Assembly: GCA_964640225.1 (NCBI GenBank)
Contig: CAZXFI010000012.1
Span: 1 to 27,497, forward strand
DNA: 27,497 nucleotides
Source of the DNA: JAGLWW01 sp964640225
GTDB taxonomy: Archaea; Aenigmatarchaeota; Aenigmatarchaeia; PWEA01; JAGHBM01
Direction of reading: 5' to 3'
Position 1 is the stretch's first letter. Every line of letters begins with the position of its first letter. Positions 1-8,481 of this stretch are shown one piece after another. The notes below the pieces were generated by a model that made no database searches, was not told the DNA's origin, and saw only the letters and a program-made list of their open reading frames with translations. The translations under genes and the position numbers were made by a program.

Positions 1-2
1 AT

Positions 3-245
3 TTGGTTATATCTGATGTGTGGGGTTCAAGGTTTGACGGGGTGATAGATGAGGTGAAAGCTTATAATGTTGCTGTGACAAACGAGGAAGTCAGGGGAAT
101 TTATGCCGGGGAAAACTCCCTGGTAGAATCCCTTTACTCCGAAAAAATAGGCTACCTTGTAATAATATCCTCCCTCCTGATAGCGGTGATGCTGGCGATA
201 ATAAAAAACGAACCCGTGATTTCCCCCAAATCAAAAAAGAAGTAA
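3..245 (+). CDS. C-terminal end of a LamG-like, membrane-anchored surface protein (partial)
   Basis: This is the 3' end of a gene whose start lies before the window; the TTG at position 3 is probably internal. The visible residues include FDGVIDEVKAYNVAVT followed by a short EEVRGIYAG tail. That pattern is typical of the last strand of concanavalin A-like/LamG jelly-roll domains, in which a predicted helix follows the 'DEVRIYN'-type strand. After it comes one hydrophobic segment of about 20 residues (YLVIISSLLIAVMLAII) and a short lysine-rich tail ending KSKKK. This would anchor the protein in the membrane with the domain outside. It is a plausible S-layer-associated or adhesin-type protein and fits the glycan genes next to it. 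The identity of the full protein cannot be seen here. Confidence 0.6.
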   Translation: MVISDVWGSRFDGVIDEVKAYNVAVTNEEVRGIYAGENSLVESLYSEKIGYLVIISSLLIAVMLAIIKNEPVISPKSKKK

Positions 246-251
246 TTCCCG

Positions 252-647
252 TTATCTTTTTTTCTCCGGCCGGGTGTAAAAAATCGTTATTGCCCCGAAA
301 CCAAGTATTACTGCGAAAAAATACGTTATGTTCAGAAAATCAAGCACTTCGGGGATAAAGTAGCCCGCCCAGAGCACCGCCATGAATGAAAACAAAAGCA
401 GCTGGAAAGCATAGGCCATAACGGATTTCCTGTGGTTTTTTTTAATTTTGTTTTTGGCAATCCTGTCCAGGGGAAAGTAAAGAACGAAATTAATCAGACC
501 GAAGAAAAAAACAATCCAGACAAACTTTTCCTCCAGCCCCGGGAACAGGAAGGGGTAGTCAATCTTGACGTAAAGCACCCCGAGAAAAATTATGAAAACA
601 ACCGTAAATATGGTCTTCATCATGTTCCCGTTAAAAATTAATTTCAT
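252..647 (-). CDS. Small four-helix membrane protein of unknown function
   Basis: This 131-residue protein has about four hydrophobic segments: residues 10-28, 43-60, 76-96 and 104-123. A basic loop lies in the middle (KNKIKKNHRK). I do not recognise a family. It could be a GtrA-like or other small glycan-locus membrane protein, but no diagnostic motif is visible. The ATG at 647 is preferred because an AT-rich box centred near 673 lies about 26 bases upstream, right for a leaderless transcript. An ATG pair at residues 9-10 is the alternative start. It ends 6 bases from the convergent LamG-like gene and is divergent from the GT-C gene on the other side. Confidence 0.6.
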   Translation of the reverse strand: MKLIFNGNMMKTIFTVVFIIFLGVLYVKIDYPFLFPGLEEKFVWIVFFFGLINFVLYFPLDRIAKNKIKKNHRKSVMAYAFQLLLFSFMAVLWAGYFIPEVLDFLNITYFFAVILGFGAITIFYTRPEKKR

Positions 648-663
648 GATTAGATTAATGAAG

Positions 664-681
664 ACGTTTATTAAAAATATT
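664..681. promoter_or_regulatory. AT-rich TATA-like box shared by two divergent leaderless genes
   Basis: The stretch around ACGTTTATTAAAAATATT reads as a TATA-like element on both strands. Its centre lies about 24-26 bases from the ATG at 697 (plus) and the ATG at 647 (minus). This is the usual archaeal TATA-to-start spacing for leaderless mRNAs, and it was used to choose both starts. Confidence 0.45.
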
Positions 682-696
682 TACCATCAATATAAC

Positions 697-2049
697 ATGA
701 AAAGGGAGTTTTTGTTTTTGTTTTTGCTGCTGTCCCTGGCGTTTGCGATAAATTTTCACCCGCACTCCGGCTACGAATACCCGGTGCACGTGGATGAGTG
801 GGAGTTTTTTATTGACGCCAGAATCATATCGGAAAGCGAGTCAACTGTCTGCGAAAACCCCAGGCCTTTTGAAACGGAATTCAGTGGCATGGAGATACTT
901 ACAGGGACTCTGATAGCGGTATTGAACAAGGCAGGAATTGACTGGCTCCTTATTTTCAGGTACGCGCCCGCCTTTTTGTCGGTGCTTTTCGTTTCATCCG
1001 TCTATATCCTGGCCAGAAGGCAGGGATTCGGGCTTGAAGCCGGGCTTTTTGCGGCACTGATTCCGACCAGCATAAGACTTCTGGGCCCGGGCTTTCTCGT
1101 CGCGGTGTCAATCGGGTTGCCTGTTCTGGTGCTGTCCATGTTCATTGTTTTTTATAAAAAAAGCTTTAAAATTCCTCTCCTGATTTTTTCTGTTTTTCTT
1201 CTATTCCTTCATCCCCCGACAGCAATGGCGCTCTTCATATTCCTTGTAATAAATTCTGTGCTGAATTTGAAATCAAGAAAAAGGTTTTCACTTGCCCTGC
1301 TGGCGGTAATTGCCTTGTCCCTTCTGTTTTACCTTCCCTACTCTCTTCCTTATCTACAGGGAAGGGGGGCGGAATCCCTCACGTTTGAAACCACGGCGCC
1401 CATACTCTCCATAATAAACCTCATAGGACTGCCTGCAATAATATTTTTTTCCCTGGGGACTTATTTCATTTCTTCAAAGCCCGGCAAAAAAAACCTTTCC
1501 CTCGTCTTTTTCACAATAGCCATCTTCATCATAGTCGTGGTTTTCCGTTACTTTGACTACACCCTCATACTGATGCCCACGAGAGCGCACATGTACCTCA
1601 TGGTTCTGATAAGCGTTATTGCGGGCTACGGACTGAAAACAATAAGGAAAAACAAGTATGTTTTCGTTTTATCCGTTGCTCTGATAATACTCTTCGGCTC
1701 CTTTAATGCGCTGGGTCAGAGATACTACCATCTTATAGACGACCAGGACTACAGGGCCTTCAGGTGGGTAGAAAAAAACACACCGGAAAACGCGACCGCG
1801 GTTCTTGACCCCGTGAAAGCCGTGGCGTTCTTCCCTGTATCGGGAAGAAAATTCTACTCGTACGTGCCAAGGAGTTACAACGAGCTTTACGGCCGGAGGA
1901 ATTATGAAGTCCAGAAATTCCTGAAGAATAGCTGCGGGGATGACGGTTTTCTGGAAGAAAACGGGATAACGCTGGTTTACACGGAAGGAAAATGCGTGAA
2001 CAGCCGCCTGAAATCGCCCTATAAGAACGTGTACGTTTACTACCAATAA
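697..2049 (+). CDS. Multi-pass GT-C-type membrane glycosyltransferase candidate
   Basis: The 450-residue protein has about 10-12 hydrophobic segments and a soluble C-terminal part of about 100 residues. After the first membrane segment comes an external loop with acidic residues in VHVDEWEFFIDAR (D33, E34, D40). That is the position of the catalytic or metal-binding acidic motif in GT-C enzymes, which use polyprenyl-phosphate sugars. The C-terminal tail begins FRWVEKNTPENATAVLD, as in many Dol-P-sugar transferase-like (PMT/STT3-like) proteins. The reading frame stays open to 592, but that part overlaps the divergent gene. ATG 697 is chosen because of the TATA-like box 24 bases upstream. Its likely role is adding sugars to lipid-linked or protein-linked glycans on the outer face. 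Donor and acceptor are unknown. Confidence 0.65.
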   Translation: MKREFLFLFLLLSLAFAINFHPHSGYEYPVHVDEWEFFIDARIISESESTVCENPRPFETEFSGMEILTGTLIAVLNKAGIDWLLIFRYAPAFLSVLFVSSVYILARRQGFGLEAGLFAALIPTSIRLLGPGFLVAVSIGLPVLVLSMFIVFYKKSFKIPLLIFSVFLLFLHPPTAMALFIFLVINSVLNLKSRKRFSLALLAVIALSLLFYLPYSLPYLQGRGAESLTFETTAPILSIINLIGLPAIIFFSLGTYFISSKPGKKNLSLVFFTIAIFIIVVVFRYFDYTLILMPTRAHMYLMVLISVIAGYGLKTIRKNKYVFVLSVALIILFGSFNALGQRYYHLIDDQDYRAFRWVEKNTPENATAVLDPVKAVAFFPVSGRKFYSYVPRSYNELYGRRNYEVQKFLKNSCGDDGFLEENGITLVYTEGKCVNSRLKSPYKNVYVYYQ

Positions 2050-2103
2050 TTTTATATATATATTATTAATATTTATTAATACAATTTAAACAAGGCATCC
2101 CCC
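2050..2103 (+). promoter_or_regulatory. Probable promoter of the GT2/DUF2304 pair
   Basis: This gap is almost pure A/T, with TTTATATATATAT near 2051-2063 and ATTAATACAATTTAAACAAG near 2075-2094. The second string resembles the sequence beside the TATA box in the two promoter modules at 15871 and 25066. No good Shine-Dalgarno sequence precedes ATG 2104, so a short-leader or leaderless transcript is likely. Confidence 0.4.
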
Positions 2104-2808
2104 ATGAAAAACGTCTGCATAATACCGGCTTATAATGAAGAAAAGACCATAGGGAAAGTCATAGACAAAGTAAAAAAATACAAAAAACAGTGCTCAATAA
2201 AGAAAATCATAGTCATAGACGACGGCAGCCGAGACAGGACCTCTGAAGCGGCAAAATCCCACGGCGCAAAGGTGGTCCGGCATATCATAAACAGGGGCAT
2301 AGGGGCCGCCCAGCAAACCGGCTATGAGATAGCGATTTCCGAGGGCTTTGACTATTTAATACAGCTGGATGCGGACGGCCAGCACGACCCGAGGTACATA
2401 CCGAAACTCTTGCAGGAGACTGAAAGGGGTTATGACATGGTAATTGCCTCCAGGTTCGTGACTCCGGACACAAATAACATTCCCCTGGTCAGGAAAATAG
2501 GGATATTCTTTTTCAGCAAGTCTGTCTCCTTTTTTTCAGGACAGAAAATAACGGATGTGACTTCCGGCTACAGGGTTTACAGGACTAAAAAACTGGGGGA
2601 GATGAGCAAGCTGAACGACAGCCACTGGGCAGTGGAGCAGTTCCTTGAGGCAAAAAAGAACAGCTTTAAAACAAGGGAAATTCCTGTCAGGATGTCCGTG
2701 AGGAAAAGCGGGAAATCACAGTTCAGCAGCGTAAAAACCCTGTTCATGTATCCCATGAGGATGGCTGACGTGTTTTTAAGACTTGGAATCAGGAGGTTGT
2801 TGGATTGA
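2104..2808 (+). CDS. GT2 glycosyltransferase, dolichyl-phosphate mannose/glucose synthase type
   Basis: This 234-residue protein is a compact GT-A-fold family 2 enzyme. Motifs in order are IIPAYNEEKTIG (residues 6-17), the nucleotide-binding DDGS (39-42), and the metal/donor motif LDADGQHDP (88-96). A later GYRVYRTK and an SVRKSGKSQ-type segment are typical of DPM1-like synthases. It has no C-terminal membrane helices, so it is the short DPM1-like form. By family knowledge it moves a hexose from an NDP-sugar to a polyprenyl phosphate on the cytoplasmic face, giving the lipid-linked donor used by GT-C enzymes such as its neighbours. The exact sugar cannot be read from the sequence. The last codons contain the ribosome binding site and overlap the start of the DUF2304 gene. 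Confidence 0.88.
   Translation: MKNVCIIPAYNEEKTIGKVIDKVKKYKKQCSIKKIIVIDDGSRDRTSEAAKSHGAKVVRHIINRGIGAAQQTGYEIAISEGFDYLIQLDADGQHDPRYIPKLLQETERGYDMVIASRFVTPDTNNIPLVRKIGIFFFSKSVSFFSGQKITDVTSGYRVYRTKKLGEMSKLNDSHWAVEQFLEAKKNSFKTREIPVRMSVRKSGKSQFSSVKTLFMYPMRMADVFLRLGIRRLLD
2791..2797 (+). promoter_or_regulatory. Strong Shine-Dalgarno site deciding a TTG start
   Basis: AGGAGGT lies 7 bases before TTG 2805, inside the last codons of the GT2 gene. It supports the non-ATG start and translational coupling of the two genes. Confidence 0.75.
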
Positions 2809-3140
2809 TAAGATTATTTTCCGTGTTTTCAATAATTGCGGGGGCGTACATAATTTATAAAATCACAACGCTTTACAGCAAAAAAATGTTCTCGGAATAC
2901 GAAGTCCTGATATGGTGTTTTTTCGGCTTTTCGGCGGTGCTCTTCGGGATATATCCCCCTGTCGTGGACAGTCTTCTGGGGTTTCTCAGCTTCACCAGCA
3001 GGGCTAATTTTATCTTCAGCGCGTCCATACTGGCGATATACGTGATAGTCCTCAAGCTTTATGTGAGAAACAAGAGACTTCAGGAGCAGCTCACGGAAGT
3101 TGTCAGAAAGATAGGAATTGAAAAGTACAGAAAAGGTTAA
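2805..3140 (+). CDS. DUF2304 family small membrane protein
   Basis: The 111-residue protein has three hydrophobic segments (about residues 3-21, 32-52 and 65-88) and a charged C-terminal coil (RNKRLQEQLTEVVRKIGIEK). This layout, and the position directly behind a DPM1-like GT2 gene, are characteristic of DUF2304 proteins. They are common partners of polyprenyl-phosphate glycosyltransferases but have no proven function. I infer that it anchors or positions the soluble GT2 enzyme at the membrane. The TTG start overlaps the upstream stop by 4 bases and has a perfect ribosome binding site. The stop overlaps the convergent GT-C gene's stop by 4 bases. Confidence 0.75.
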   Translation: MIRLFSVFSIIAGAYIIYKITTLYSKKMFSEYEVLIWCFFGFSAVLFGIYPPVVDSLLGFLSFTSRANFIFSASILAIYVIVLKLYVRNKRLQEQLTEVVRKIGIEKYRKG

Positions 3141-4666
3141 AGCGTCCCGTTTATTCTAAAAATTCTTGCCGCGGAGTTCTCAAAAACCGGGTAGAAATAC
3201 CTGCTGACGCCAAAGGAGTTTGTCTCTTCATCAAGGGAGGAAAAATACACGTACGTGAAATTGTAACTCTGGAATTCGGCAACGCTGCTTGAATCCGAGG
3301 GGTCTGACAATACGCTGTCAATAACCTCCAGGGGCTCGTTGTAAGGGCTTGGAGTTCCTTTTATTCCCAGAGGCATCGGCCTGAGCAGGACGGTTTTCAT
3401 CGTGAAGGGCTTCAGCCAGGCCGTGTCACGCGATTCGCGGAAGTCCGCGACCAGAATTTCATTTTCCTTCATGTTCTCCCTTATCCACTCGGCCGCCTCC
3501 TTTTCCTCAGGATTGAACAGAAAGCGCGGCTCAAGGAAATGCTCCTGATACTTCAACTGGCTCAGGGTTCCCAGTGAAATGAAAACAACCAGCACCAGAA
3601 TCACGAAGGCGTTTTTGCTTTTGAGTGTTTTCTCAACCTCTCTCACCCCCAGCAAAGCCATGGGAAGGAGCAAAAGCGGGAGGTAAAAGGAAAACCTCAT
3701 GCTGTTCAGGTTTATGACCAGGGGGGCGAAAGCGGACACCAGCAGGATTATTGCGGAAAGCGACAGGAGATACAGGTAAAAGAAGTTTCTTTTTCTGGTC
3801 AGGTGTATGCAACCGAAGAAGAAGAACAGGAAGCTTGCAAAACCGAAGCTGGTTAAGATTTCGCTGAACTGCAGTGATGTGGAAACATAGTCGCTTCCCT
3901 GCGTCACCGCCCCCACCGAATCAAGCGAAACGTAGGACGGGGAGAAAAATATTGAGAACAGGGCAAAGGCGGCAAAGAAAGGCAGGGCTGACTTCCAGGT
4001 GATTTCCCTGAAATAAAACAGTATGAAGGCCAGGAAAAAAATTCCTATAACCAGGAGTGTCAGCTGATGGTGTATCAGAGAGGCCAGCGACAGCAGCATC
4101 ATCAGAATCAAATTCGTACTGTTCTTGTTTTTTGTGAACAGGAAAGCCGTGAAAAGGAAAAACGTAAGGAAAAGAATTCCTATTATGTTTGGCACCGGGC
4201 CGCCCTGGAAAAAGAATGCCTCCGGGCTCATCATGGTCAGCACCTCGTTTTCAACACCCTTCAGAATTGGGGGCTGTGCAAAGACCCAAAACAAAAGCCC
4301 TATCACTGCATTCCTTTCGTCAAACAGTCTTTTTAAAAAAACGAACAGGGACAGGTCTATCAGAATGAAAACGAACAGCCGGAAAAACGGGGAGAAATTC
4401 ACCGGGTCAATGCCGGAGGACAGGGAAAGGACGCTGAACAGGACGGGCACGCCGGGAGCGAATCTGGACGGCAGCTCCAGGCCCTTTGTGTATTCAACCC
4501 AGTCGGGAATTTTCTCTTCCTCCAGAGTTACCTTCGACCAGTACACGTAGGTGGCCACGTCACCGCCTATGGAATTGCCCTCCAGAGCGGAGAGCGCCAC
4601 AGGAAGCTTTATCAAAAGCGAGGAAAGTAAAATCAGAAAAAGAACCGCTGTCGTCTTTCTTCTCAC
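3137..4666 (-). CDS. Multi-pass GT-C-type membrane glycosyltransferase candidate
   Basis: This 509-residue protein has about 11-12 hydrophobic segments. An early external loop contains GGDVATYVYWSK with an acidic residue (D36), where GT-C enzymes carry their catalytic or metal-binding acidic residues. The C-terminal part of about 120 residues is soluble and begins AAEWIRENMKENEILVADF. The same 'W(I/V)xEN' start opens the tail of the GT-C protein at 697-2049. The two are thus distant paralogues or family members. The likely role is transfer of sugar from a polyprenyl-phosphate donor outside the cell, but donor and acceptor are unknown. The start is GTG 4666, preceded by CAGGGGG five bases upstream. 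No in-frame ATG lies nearby. Confidence 0.62.
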   Translation of the reverse strand: MRRKTTAVLFLILLSSLLIKLPVALSALEGNSIGGDVATYVYWSKVTLEEEKIPDWVEYTKGLELPSRFAPGVPVLFSVLSLSSGIDPVNFSPFFRLFVFILIDLSLFVFLKRLFDERNAVIGLLFWVFAQPPILKGVENEVLTMMSPEAFFFQGGPVPNIIGILFLTFFLFTAFLFTKNKNSTNLILMMLLSLASLIHHQLTLLVIGIFFLAFILFYFREITWKSALPFFAAFALFSIFFSPSYVSLDSVGAVTQGSDYVSTSLQFSEILTSFGFASFLFFFFGCIHLTRKRNFFYLYLLSLSAIILLVSAFAPLVINLNSMRFSFYLPLLLLPMALLGVREVEKTLKSKNAFVILVLVVFISLGTLSQLKYQEHFLEPRFLFNPEEKEAAEWIRENMKENEILVADFRESRDTAWLKPFTMKTVLLRPMPLGIKGTPSPYNEPLEVIDSVLSDPSDSSSVAEFQSYNFTYVYFSSLDEETNSFGVSRYFYPVFENSAARIFRINGTL

Positions 4667-4710
4667 ATAACCCCCTGTATTTTTAATTTTTGTAGTTATT
4701 AAAATTACAA

Positions 4711-4723
4711 CTTTATATTTAAA
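4711..4723 (+). promoter_or_regulatory. TATA box of the flippase gene
   Basis: CTTTATATTTAAAA is centred about 26 bases before ATG 4741, which has no ribosome binding site. This is the expected spacing for a leaderless archaeal transcript. Confidence 0.55.
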
Positions 4724-4740
4724 AAATGTGATATAAGTAT

Positions 4741-6198
4741 ATGATATCGCTGACCCGCGGCACCACGTATTTGCTGGTAGCGCAGATGGTTTTTTCTGTT
4801 TCAGGTTACGTGATACATGCGGGGCTCGGAAGACTGCTGACTCCGTCGGAGTACGGCATATTCGGTTTGGTCTTGTACCTGCTTTCTTTAATAAACATAT
4901 TTCTCATGTTCGGCATACCCAACGCCGCGTCAAAATTCATTTCCGAAAATGAAAAAAACACGAAATCCGTGAAGAAATCCACTCTCAAACTTCAGGTTAT
5001 TTTTTCGGTGGTAATTTTCGTTTCTTATTTTCTGCTTTCTGATTTCATTTCTTACTTGCTGGGCGATCCCGGTATAGGGGCGTACATCAAAGTCTCCTCC
5101 TTCGTCATAATTCCGTATTCTTTGTACACGCTGCACATGAATTTTCTGAACGGCTTAAAGCTTTACGGCAGGCAGTCCAAGACCATAGTGCTTTTCTCCC
5201 TTGCCAAGGTATCGGGCGTGTTCCTGCTCGTCTTTCTCGGCTTCTCCATATTCGGCGCGATAGCGGGTTATGCGCTCGCGTCTTTGTTCGGGTTTATTGT
5301 GGCCGGGATATACCTGCCGAAAATGAAAGCCGGGTCATCCAGAAAAATAAAAGAAAGGAAAATCATAGATTTCGCGTGGCCGATTATAACGTTTTCCTTT
5401 GTCTTTACCCTGCTGCTGAATCTTGACCTGATTTTTTTGAAAACAATTTTAAGGGAAAACGCCCTCGTGGGCTATTACACGGCCTCCTCCATGCTCGCAA
5501 GAATACCCTACTACATTCTTCCAGGGCTGGGATTTGCCCTTTTTCCCGCAATATCCAAGTCAACCCACGACAAAAACGATAAGCTGACAAACACGTACAT
5601 AAGAAACTCGATGAGGTACCTTTTGATTTTAATAATTCCTTTCCTTTTCGTGGTTTCGGCGACGTCGGGAAATTTCATATCTTTCTTTTATTCGTCCAAA
5701 TACACGGCAGGGGCAGGCGCGCTTTCAATCCTGATTTTCGGTGTCTCGTTTTTGACGGTAACGAACATACTCTCCATGATAATAAACGCCAGCGGAAAAC
5801 CCAGGGTATCAATGGTTATATCCCTCGCAATGATTCCGGTCATAACTTTCCTGTCTTTTTTCCTTATACCGGAACACGGGCTTGAGGGGGCCGCTATGGC
5901 GACCACGATAACGGGCACCTTCGGTATAACAGTCACGTCGTATTACACGGTTAAAAAGTTCGGGTCCTTTATCAATTTTCTGTCGTTAGCCAGGATTTTA
6001 TTCTCTTCCCTGGTGGTGTACGCGCTGGCGCTCTTAATTCCTGTCCCAAACAAATGGCTGCTGCCCCTGGAGTACGCTCTTCTGTTTTCCGTATACTTCT
6101 TTCTGCTTGTCCTGACGAGGGAATGGAGGAAGGGGGACTACAAGATGATAAACAAACTTTTCGGAAGGGATGTGACATGCATTTTTTCAAAAAAATAA
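4741..6198 (+). CDS. Wzx-like oligosaccharide flippase (MOP/MATE superfamily)
   Basis: The 485-residue protein has about 12-14 membrane segments. It opens with RGTTYLLVAQMVFSVSGYV and then GRLLTPSEYGIFGL, the typical N-terminal signature of polysaccharide-biosynthesis/Wzx flippases (a first helix, then an 'LxPxEYGxF' loop). Length and topology match the family. By family knowledge it would flip a polyprenyl-diphosphate-linked oligosaccharide across the cytoplasmic membrane, supplying the GT-C or oligosaccharyl transferases around it. The start is well supported by a TATA box 26 bases upstream. Its last 22 bases overlap the start of the next membrane gene, so the two form an operon. Confidence 0.88.
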   Translation: MISLTRGTTYLLVAQMVFSVSGYVIHAGLGRLLTPSEYGIFGLVLYLLSLINIFLMFGIPNAASKFISENEKNTKSVKKSTLKLQVIFSVVIFVSYFLLSDFISYLLGDPGIGAYIKVSSFVIIPYSLYTLHMNFLNGLKLYGRQSKTIVLFSLAKVSGVFLLVFLGFSIFGAIAGYALASLFGFIVAGIYLPKMKAGSSRKIKERKIIDFAWPIITFSFVFTLLLNLDLIFLKTILRENALVGYYTASSMLARIPYYILPGLGFALFPAISKSTHDKNDKLTNTYIRNSMRYLLILIIPFLFVVSATSGNFISFFYSSKYTAGAGALSILIFGVSFLTVTNILSMIINASGKPRVSMVISLAMIPVITFLSFFLIPEHGLEGAAMATTITGTFGITVTSYYTVKKFGSFINFLSLARILFSSLVVYALALLIPVPNKWLLPLEYALLFSVYFFLLVLTREWRKGDYKMINKLFGRDVTCIFSKK

Positions 6199-7478
6199 CC
6201 AAGATCCTTTCAGATTACAGGATTGAAATCATGGCGTATCTTCTGACAAGGATATTCCTGATGGCAACGCTCTCGCTTTTTTTCAGCTCCGGAGTTTTTC
6301 TGGAAGACATAAACGTTATTTTCTATTACGCCACCCACCCTTTCAGTCTGATAACCGGCTCTTTTGCCGGGGGGGTTGAGACGGCCTTTGGCGCCTACTC
6401 CCCGCTTCAGCCTCTCTTTTACTTCCCCTTCACCTTGTCCGGGCTGGGACTGGACAGCATACGCCTGGCTACCTTCGTTTTTGAATTTCTGACATTCCTG
6501 TTGATGATTTTGATGGTGGATAGGCATGCAAAAAAGGGTTTTGCGCACAAAGCCGCCTGGCTTTTTGTCTTTGTCCCACTTACCTGGGTCATGAGCATAG
6601 TCTGGGCCCAAGACGAGACTCTGGCCGCGCTGTTTCTGCTAATCATAGTTTACTTCAAGCTTGAAAAAAAGGATGACCTGGCCGCGCTGTTTCTGGGCCT
6701 GGCCTGCATAGCTTCAAAAATAGTGCCGTTTATAATTTTCATTCCCCTGCTTCTCACGGCCAAAAACAAAAAGAGAACATCCTTACTGGCACTTCTACCC
6801 ATATTGATAATATACATACCTGTCCAGTTGAATTACAAACTGCTGGGAATAGGCAGCCCGGTGCTGGAGCACCTGAGCATAGTCACGCTGGAGCACGGGT
6901 CTCTATCAGTTGTGCACCCCCTGAAACTGATTTTCGGCAGCATGGTCAACTGGAATTACATATCGCTGGTCCTGATGGCTACGTCTTTTATCGCTTACTA
7001 CTTCTATCTGTTTCGCAAATACAGGAAAAATGAAATACCGGACTTCATTGACATGGCACTCGTGTGCTTTTTCATATATTTCATCTTTTTTTACGCAATG
7101 ATATCCCCCGCGCACTACATCTTCATCGTGGCCCTGCTGCTGCTGAGACTGGCCATGATAGAAAAAATAAACACAAGGGAGGCGTTGATTCTGCTTTTGC
7201 TTTCGGCTTCCTCAATATCCTGGAAAGTAGTTCACCTGATAAGCGTCGCGAGCAAAAACCCCGGGTTCCAGGAATTTGGTGTCCTGAATACGCTGTCAAG
7301 AATGCATGCCGGTCTGGTCGGGACGCAGTTTCTGGCAGTGGAGGAACTGGCTCTGATCTTTATAACGCTGTCGGTAATTTTTAACTATCTCCTGTTTTTC
7401 CTGTGCAGGTATTCAAAAGAATTTCTTGAAAAGACCCAGGATGCCCTGGTCCCAGGGAACCCTGTGGGTAATGCCTGA
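6177..7478 (+). CDS. Multi-pass membrane protein resembling GT87/PIG-M-type mannosyltransferases
   Basis: The 433-residue protein has about ten hydrophobic segments. It contains SIVWAQDETLAALFLLIIVY followed by a lysine-rich loop and AALFLGLACIASKIVPFIIF. This W-x-Q-D-E helix with a following 'A.K..P' helix is seen in GT-C proteins of the PIG-M/GT87/DUF2029 group, which use polyprenyl-phosphate mannose. An acidic first external loop (LEDINVIFYYATH) is present. I choose ATG 6177 because GGAAGGGA lies about 7 bases upstream and the start overlaps the flippase stop by 22 bases. The longer frame back to 6054 would lie inside the flippase gene. The 3' end overlaps the convergent SDR gene by 66 bases. 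Confidence 0.6.
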   Translation: MHFFKKITKILSDYRIEIMAYLLTRIFLMATLSLFFSSGVFLEDINVIFYYATHPFSLITGSFAGGVETAFGAYSPLQPLFYFPFTLSGLGLDSIRLATFVFEFLTFLLMILMVDRHAKKGFAHKAAWLFVFVPLTWVMSIVWAQDETLAALFLLIIVYFKLEKKDDLAALFLGLACIASKIVPFIIFIPLLLTAKNKKRTSLLALLPILIIYIPVQLNYKLLGIGSPVLEHLSIVTLEHGSLSVVHPLKLIFGSMVNWNYISLVLMATSFIAYYFYLFRKYRKNEIPDFIDMALVCFFIYFIFFYAMISPAHYIFIVALLLLRLAMIEKINTREALILLLLSASSISWKVVHLISVASKNPGFQEFGVLNTLSRMHAGLVGTQFLAVEELALIFITLSVIFNYLLFFLCRYSKEFLEKTQDALVPGNPVGNA

Positions 7479-8450
7479 CCCTCCGACGCTTTCCTTGTAG
7501 TTTTCCATATACCACTTGTATGTGTCAATCCACACATCCGCCGTGCTTTTTTTCGGCTTCCAGCCCAGCTTTTTCACCGCCTTCTCCACGGATACGTAAT
7601 GGTCCGCGTCTGCCGTTTCGTATATCCACTGGTACAGGGGGGACAGGTGAAATTTTTCAAATATTTTCAGCAGAGGTATGGCCAAAAAAGACGATATGGG
7701 CACCACCTTCTTTTCAAATCCCGCGTAATCCAGAAGCTGCTGCAGGTCCCCTTTCATGCTGTCAAAATCGCTTGCCCCTATGTTGAAAGTGTCGTTCACT
7801 GTTTTCCTTGGCTTCCTGCAGGCTATGTAAATGGCCTCGTTCAGGTCGTCCACATGAAGCAGCTGGTACTTGTTTTTTCCGTTTCCTATTACGGGTATGT
7901 TCCTGCCCTCCTTCACCCATTCGCAGAGTATCTGGAAAACTCCCAGTCTGTAGGGGCCCGCGAAAGTCTTCGGCCTTATTATGGGAACGCAGTACCCTTT
8001 CTTTCTGAATTCCAGGCAGATTTTCTCCGCCCTCACCTTGCTTTCCCCGTAATGCCCTACCCCCACGAGGGGGTGGTTCTCGTCAACAGGGTGTTTTTTT
8101 GGTATTCCGTAAACGGAAGTGGAGGAGATGAAAATGACCCTGTCTGCTTTGGAATTGAATGCCGTTTCAAGCACGTTTCTTGTCCCGTGTACGTTGGTGG
8201 AAATTATTTCCTCCTGGCTCCACAGGGGAAGGGCGGCGGCACAGTGAACCACCACGTCAATTCCCTTTGTTATTTTTTCCATAAGGTCCCTGTCCCTTAT
8301 ATCCCCCATGTAGAATTCAAATTTTTTCAGTTTGGGATAATCAAAATAATGTATGTCAATTCCCGTGACCTTCTCCCCCCTTTCGGTGAGATACCTGCAC
8401 AGGTTATATCCAAGAAACCCGGAAGCCCCGGTAACCAAAATTTTTTTCAT
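7413..8450 (-). CDS. Extended SDR NAD-dependent sugar epimerase/dehydratase
   Basis: This 345-residue protein is an extended short-chain dehydrogenase. The nucleotide-binding GASGFLG is at residues 8-14, an acidic residue follows at the end of beta-2 (GID, about 31), and the active-site YGESK is at 133-137 with Ser-Ser-Thr (108-110) before it. Family members interconvert or dehydrate nucleotide sugars or act on sterol-like or polyprenyl-linked sugars. The substrate cannot be read here. It lies just downstream of a UbiA-PHP-flippase gene run, so a role in making a polyprenyl-linked pentose (DprE2-like) is one option, and an NDP-sugar epimerase is the other. The TATA-like box 26 bases before ATG 8450 supports its own leaderless promoter. 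The last 66 bases overlap the opposing membrane gene. Confidence 0.85.
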   Translation of the reverse strand: MKKILVTGASGFLGYNLCRYLTERGEKVTGIDIHYFDYPKLKKFEFYMGDIRDRDLMEKITKGIDVVVHCAAALPLWSQEEIISTNVHGTRNVLETAFNSKADRVIFISSTSVYGIPKKHPVDENHPLVGVGHYGESKVRAEKICLEFRKKGYCVPIIRPKTFAGPYRLGVFQILCEWVKEGRNIPVIGNGKNKYQLLHVDDLNEAIYIACRKPRKTVNDTFNIGASDFDSMKGDLQQLLDYAGFEKKVVPISSFLAIPLLKIFEKFHLSPLYQWIYETADADHYVSVEKAVKKLGWKPKKSTADVWIDTYKWYMENYKESVGGSGITHRVPWDQGILGLFKKFF

Positions 8451-8465
8451 GAAATTACATACATG

Positions 8466-8481
8466 CTTTATTATTTAAAAG
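8466..8481 (-). promoter_or_regulatory. TATA box of the SDR gene
   Basis: On the minus strand, CTTTTAAATAATAAAG is centred about 24-26 bases before ATG 8450. The 80-base gap between the SDR gene and the upstream membrane gene holds this promoter and nothing else I can recognise. Confidence 0.5.

Noticed and set aside
592..696. Longer start of the first GT-C gene
   Set aside because: It would overlap the divergent gene's start by up to 56 bases, and the TATA box at 664-681 fits ATG 697.
6054..6176. Longer start of the third GT-C-like gene
   Set aside because: The extra residues lie inside the flippase coding sequence and are not hydrophobic or family-like; ATG 6177 has its own binding site.
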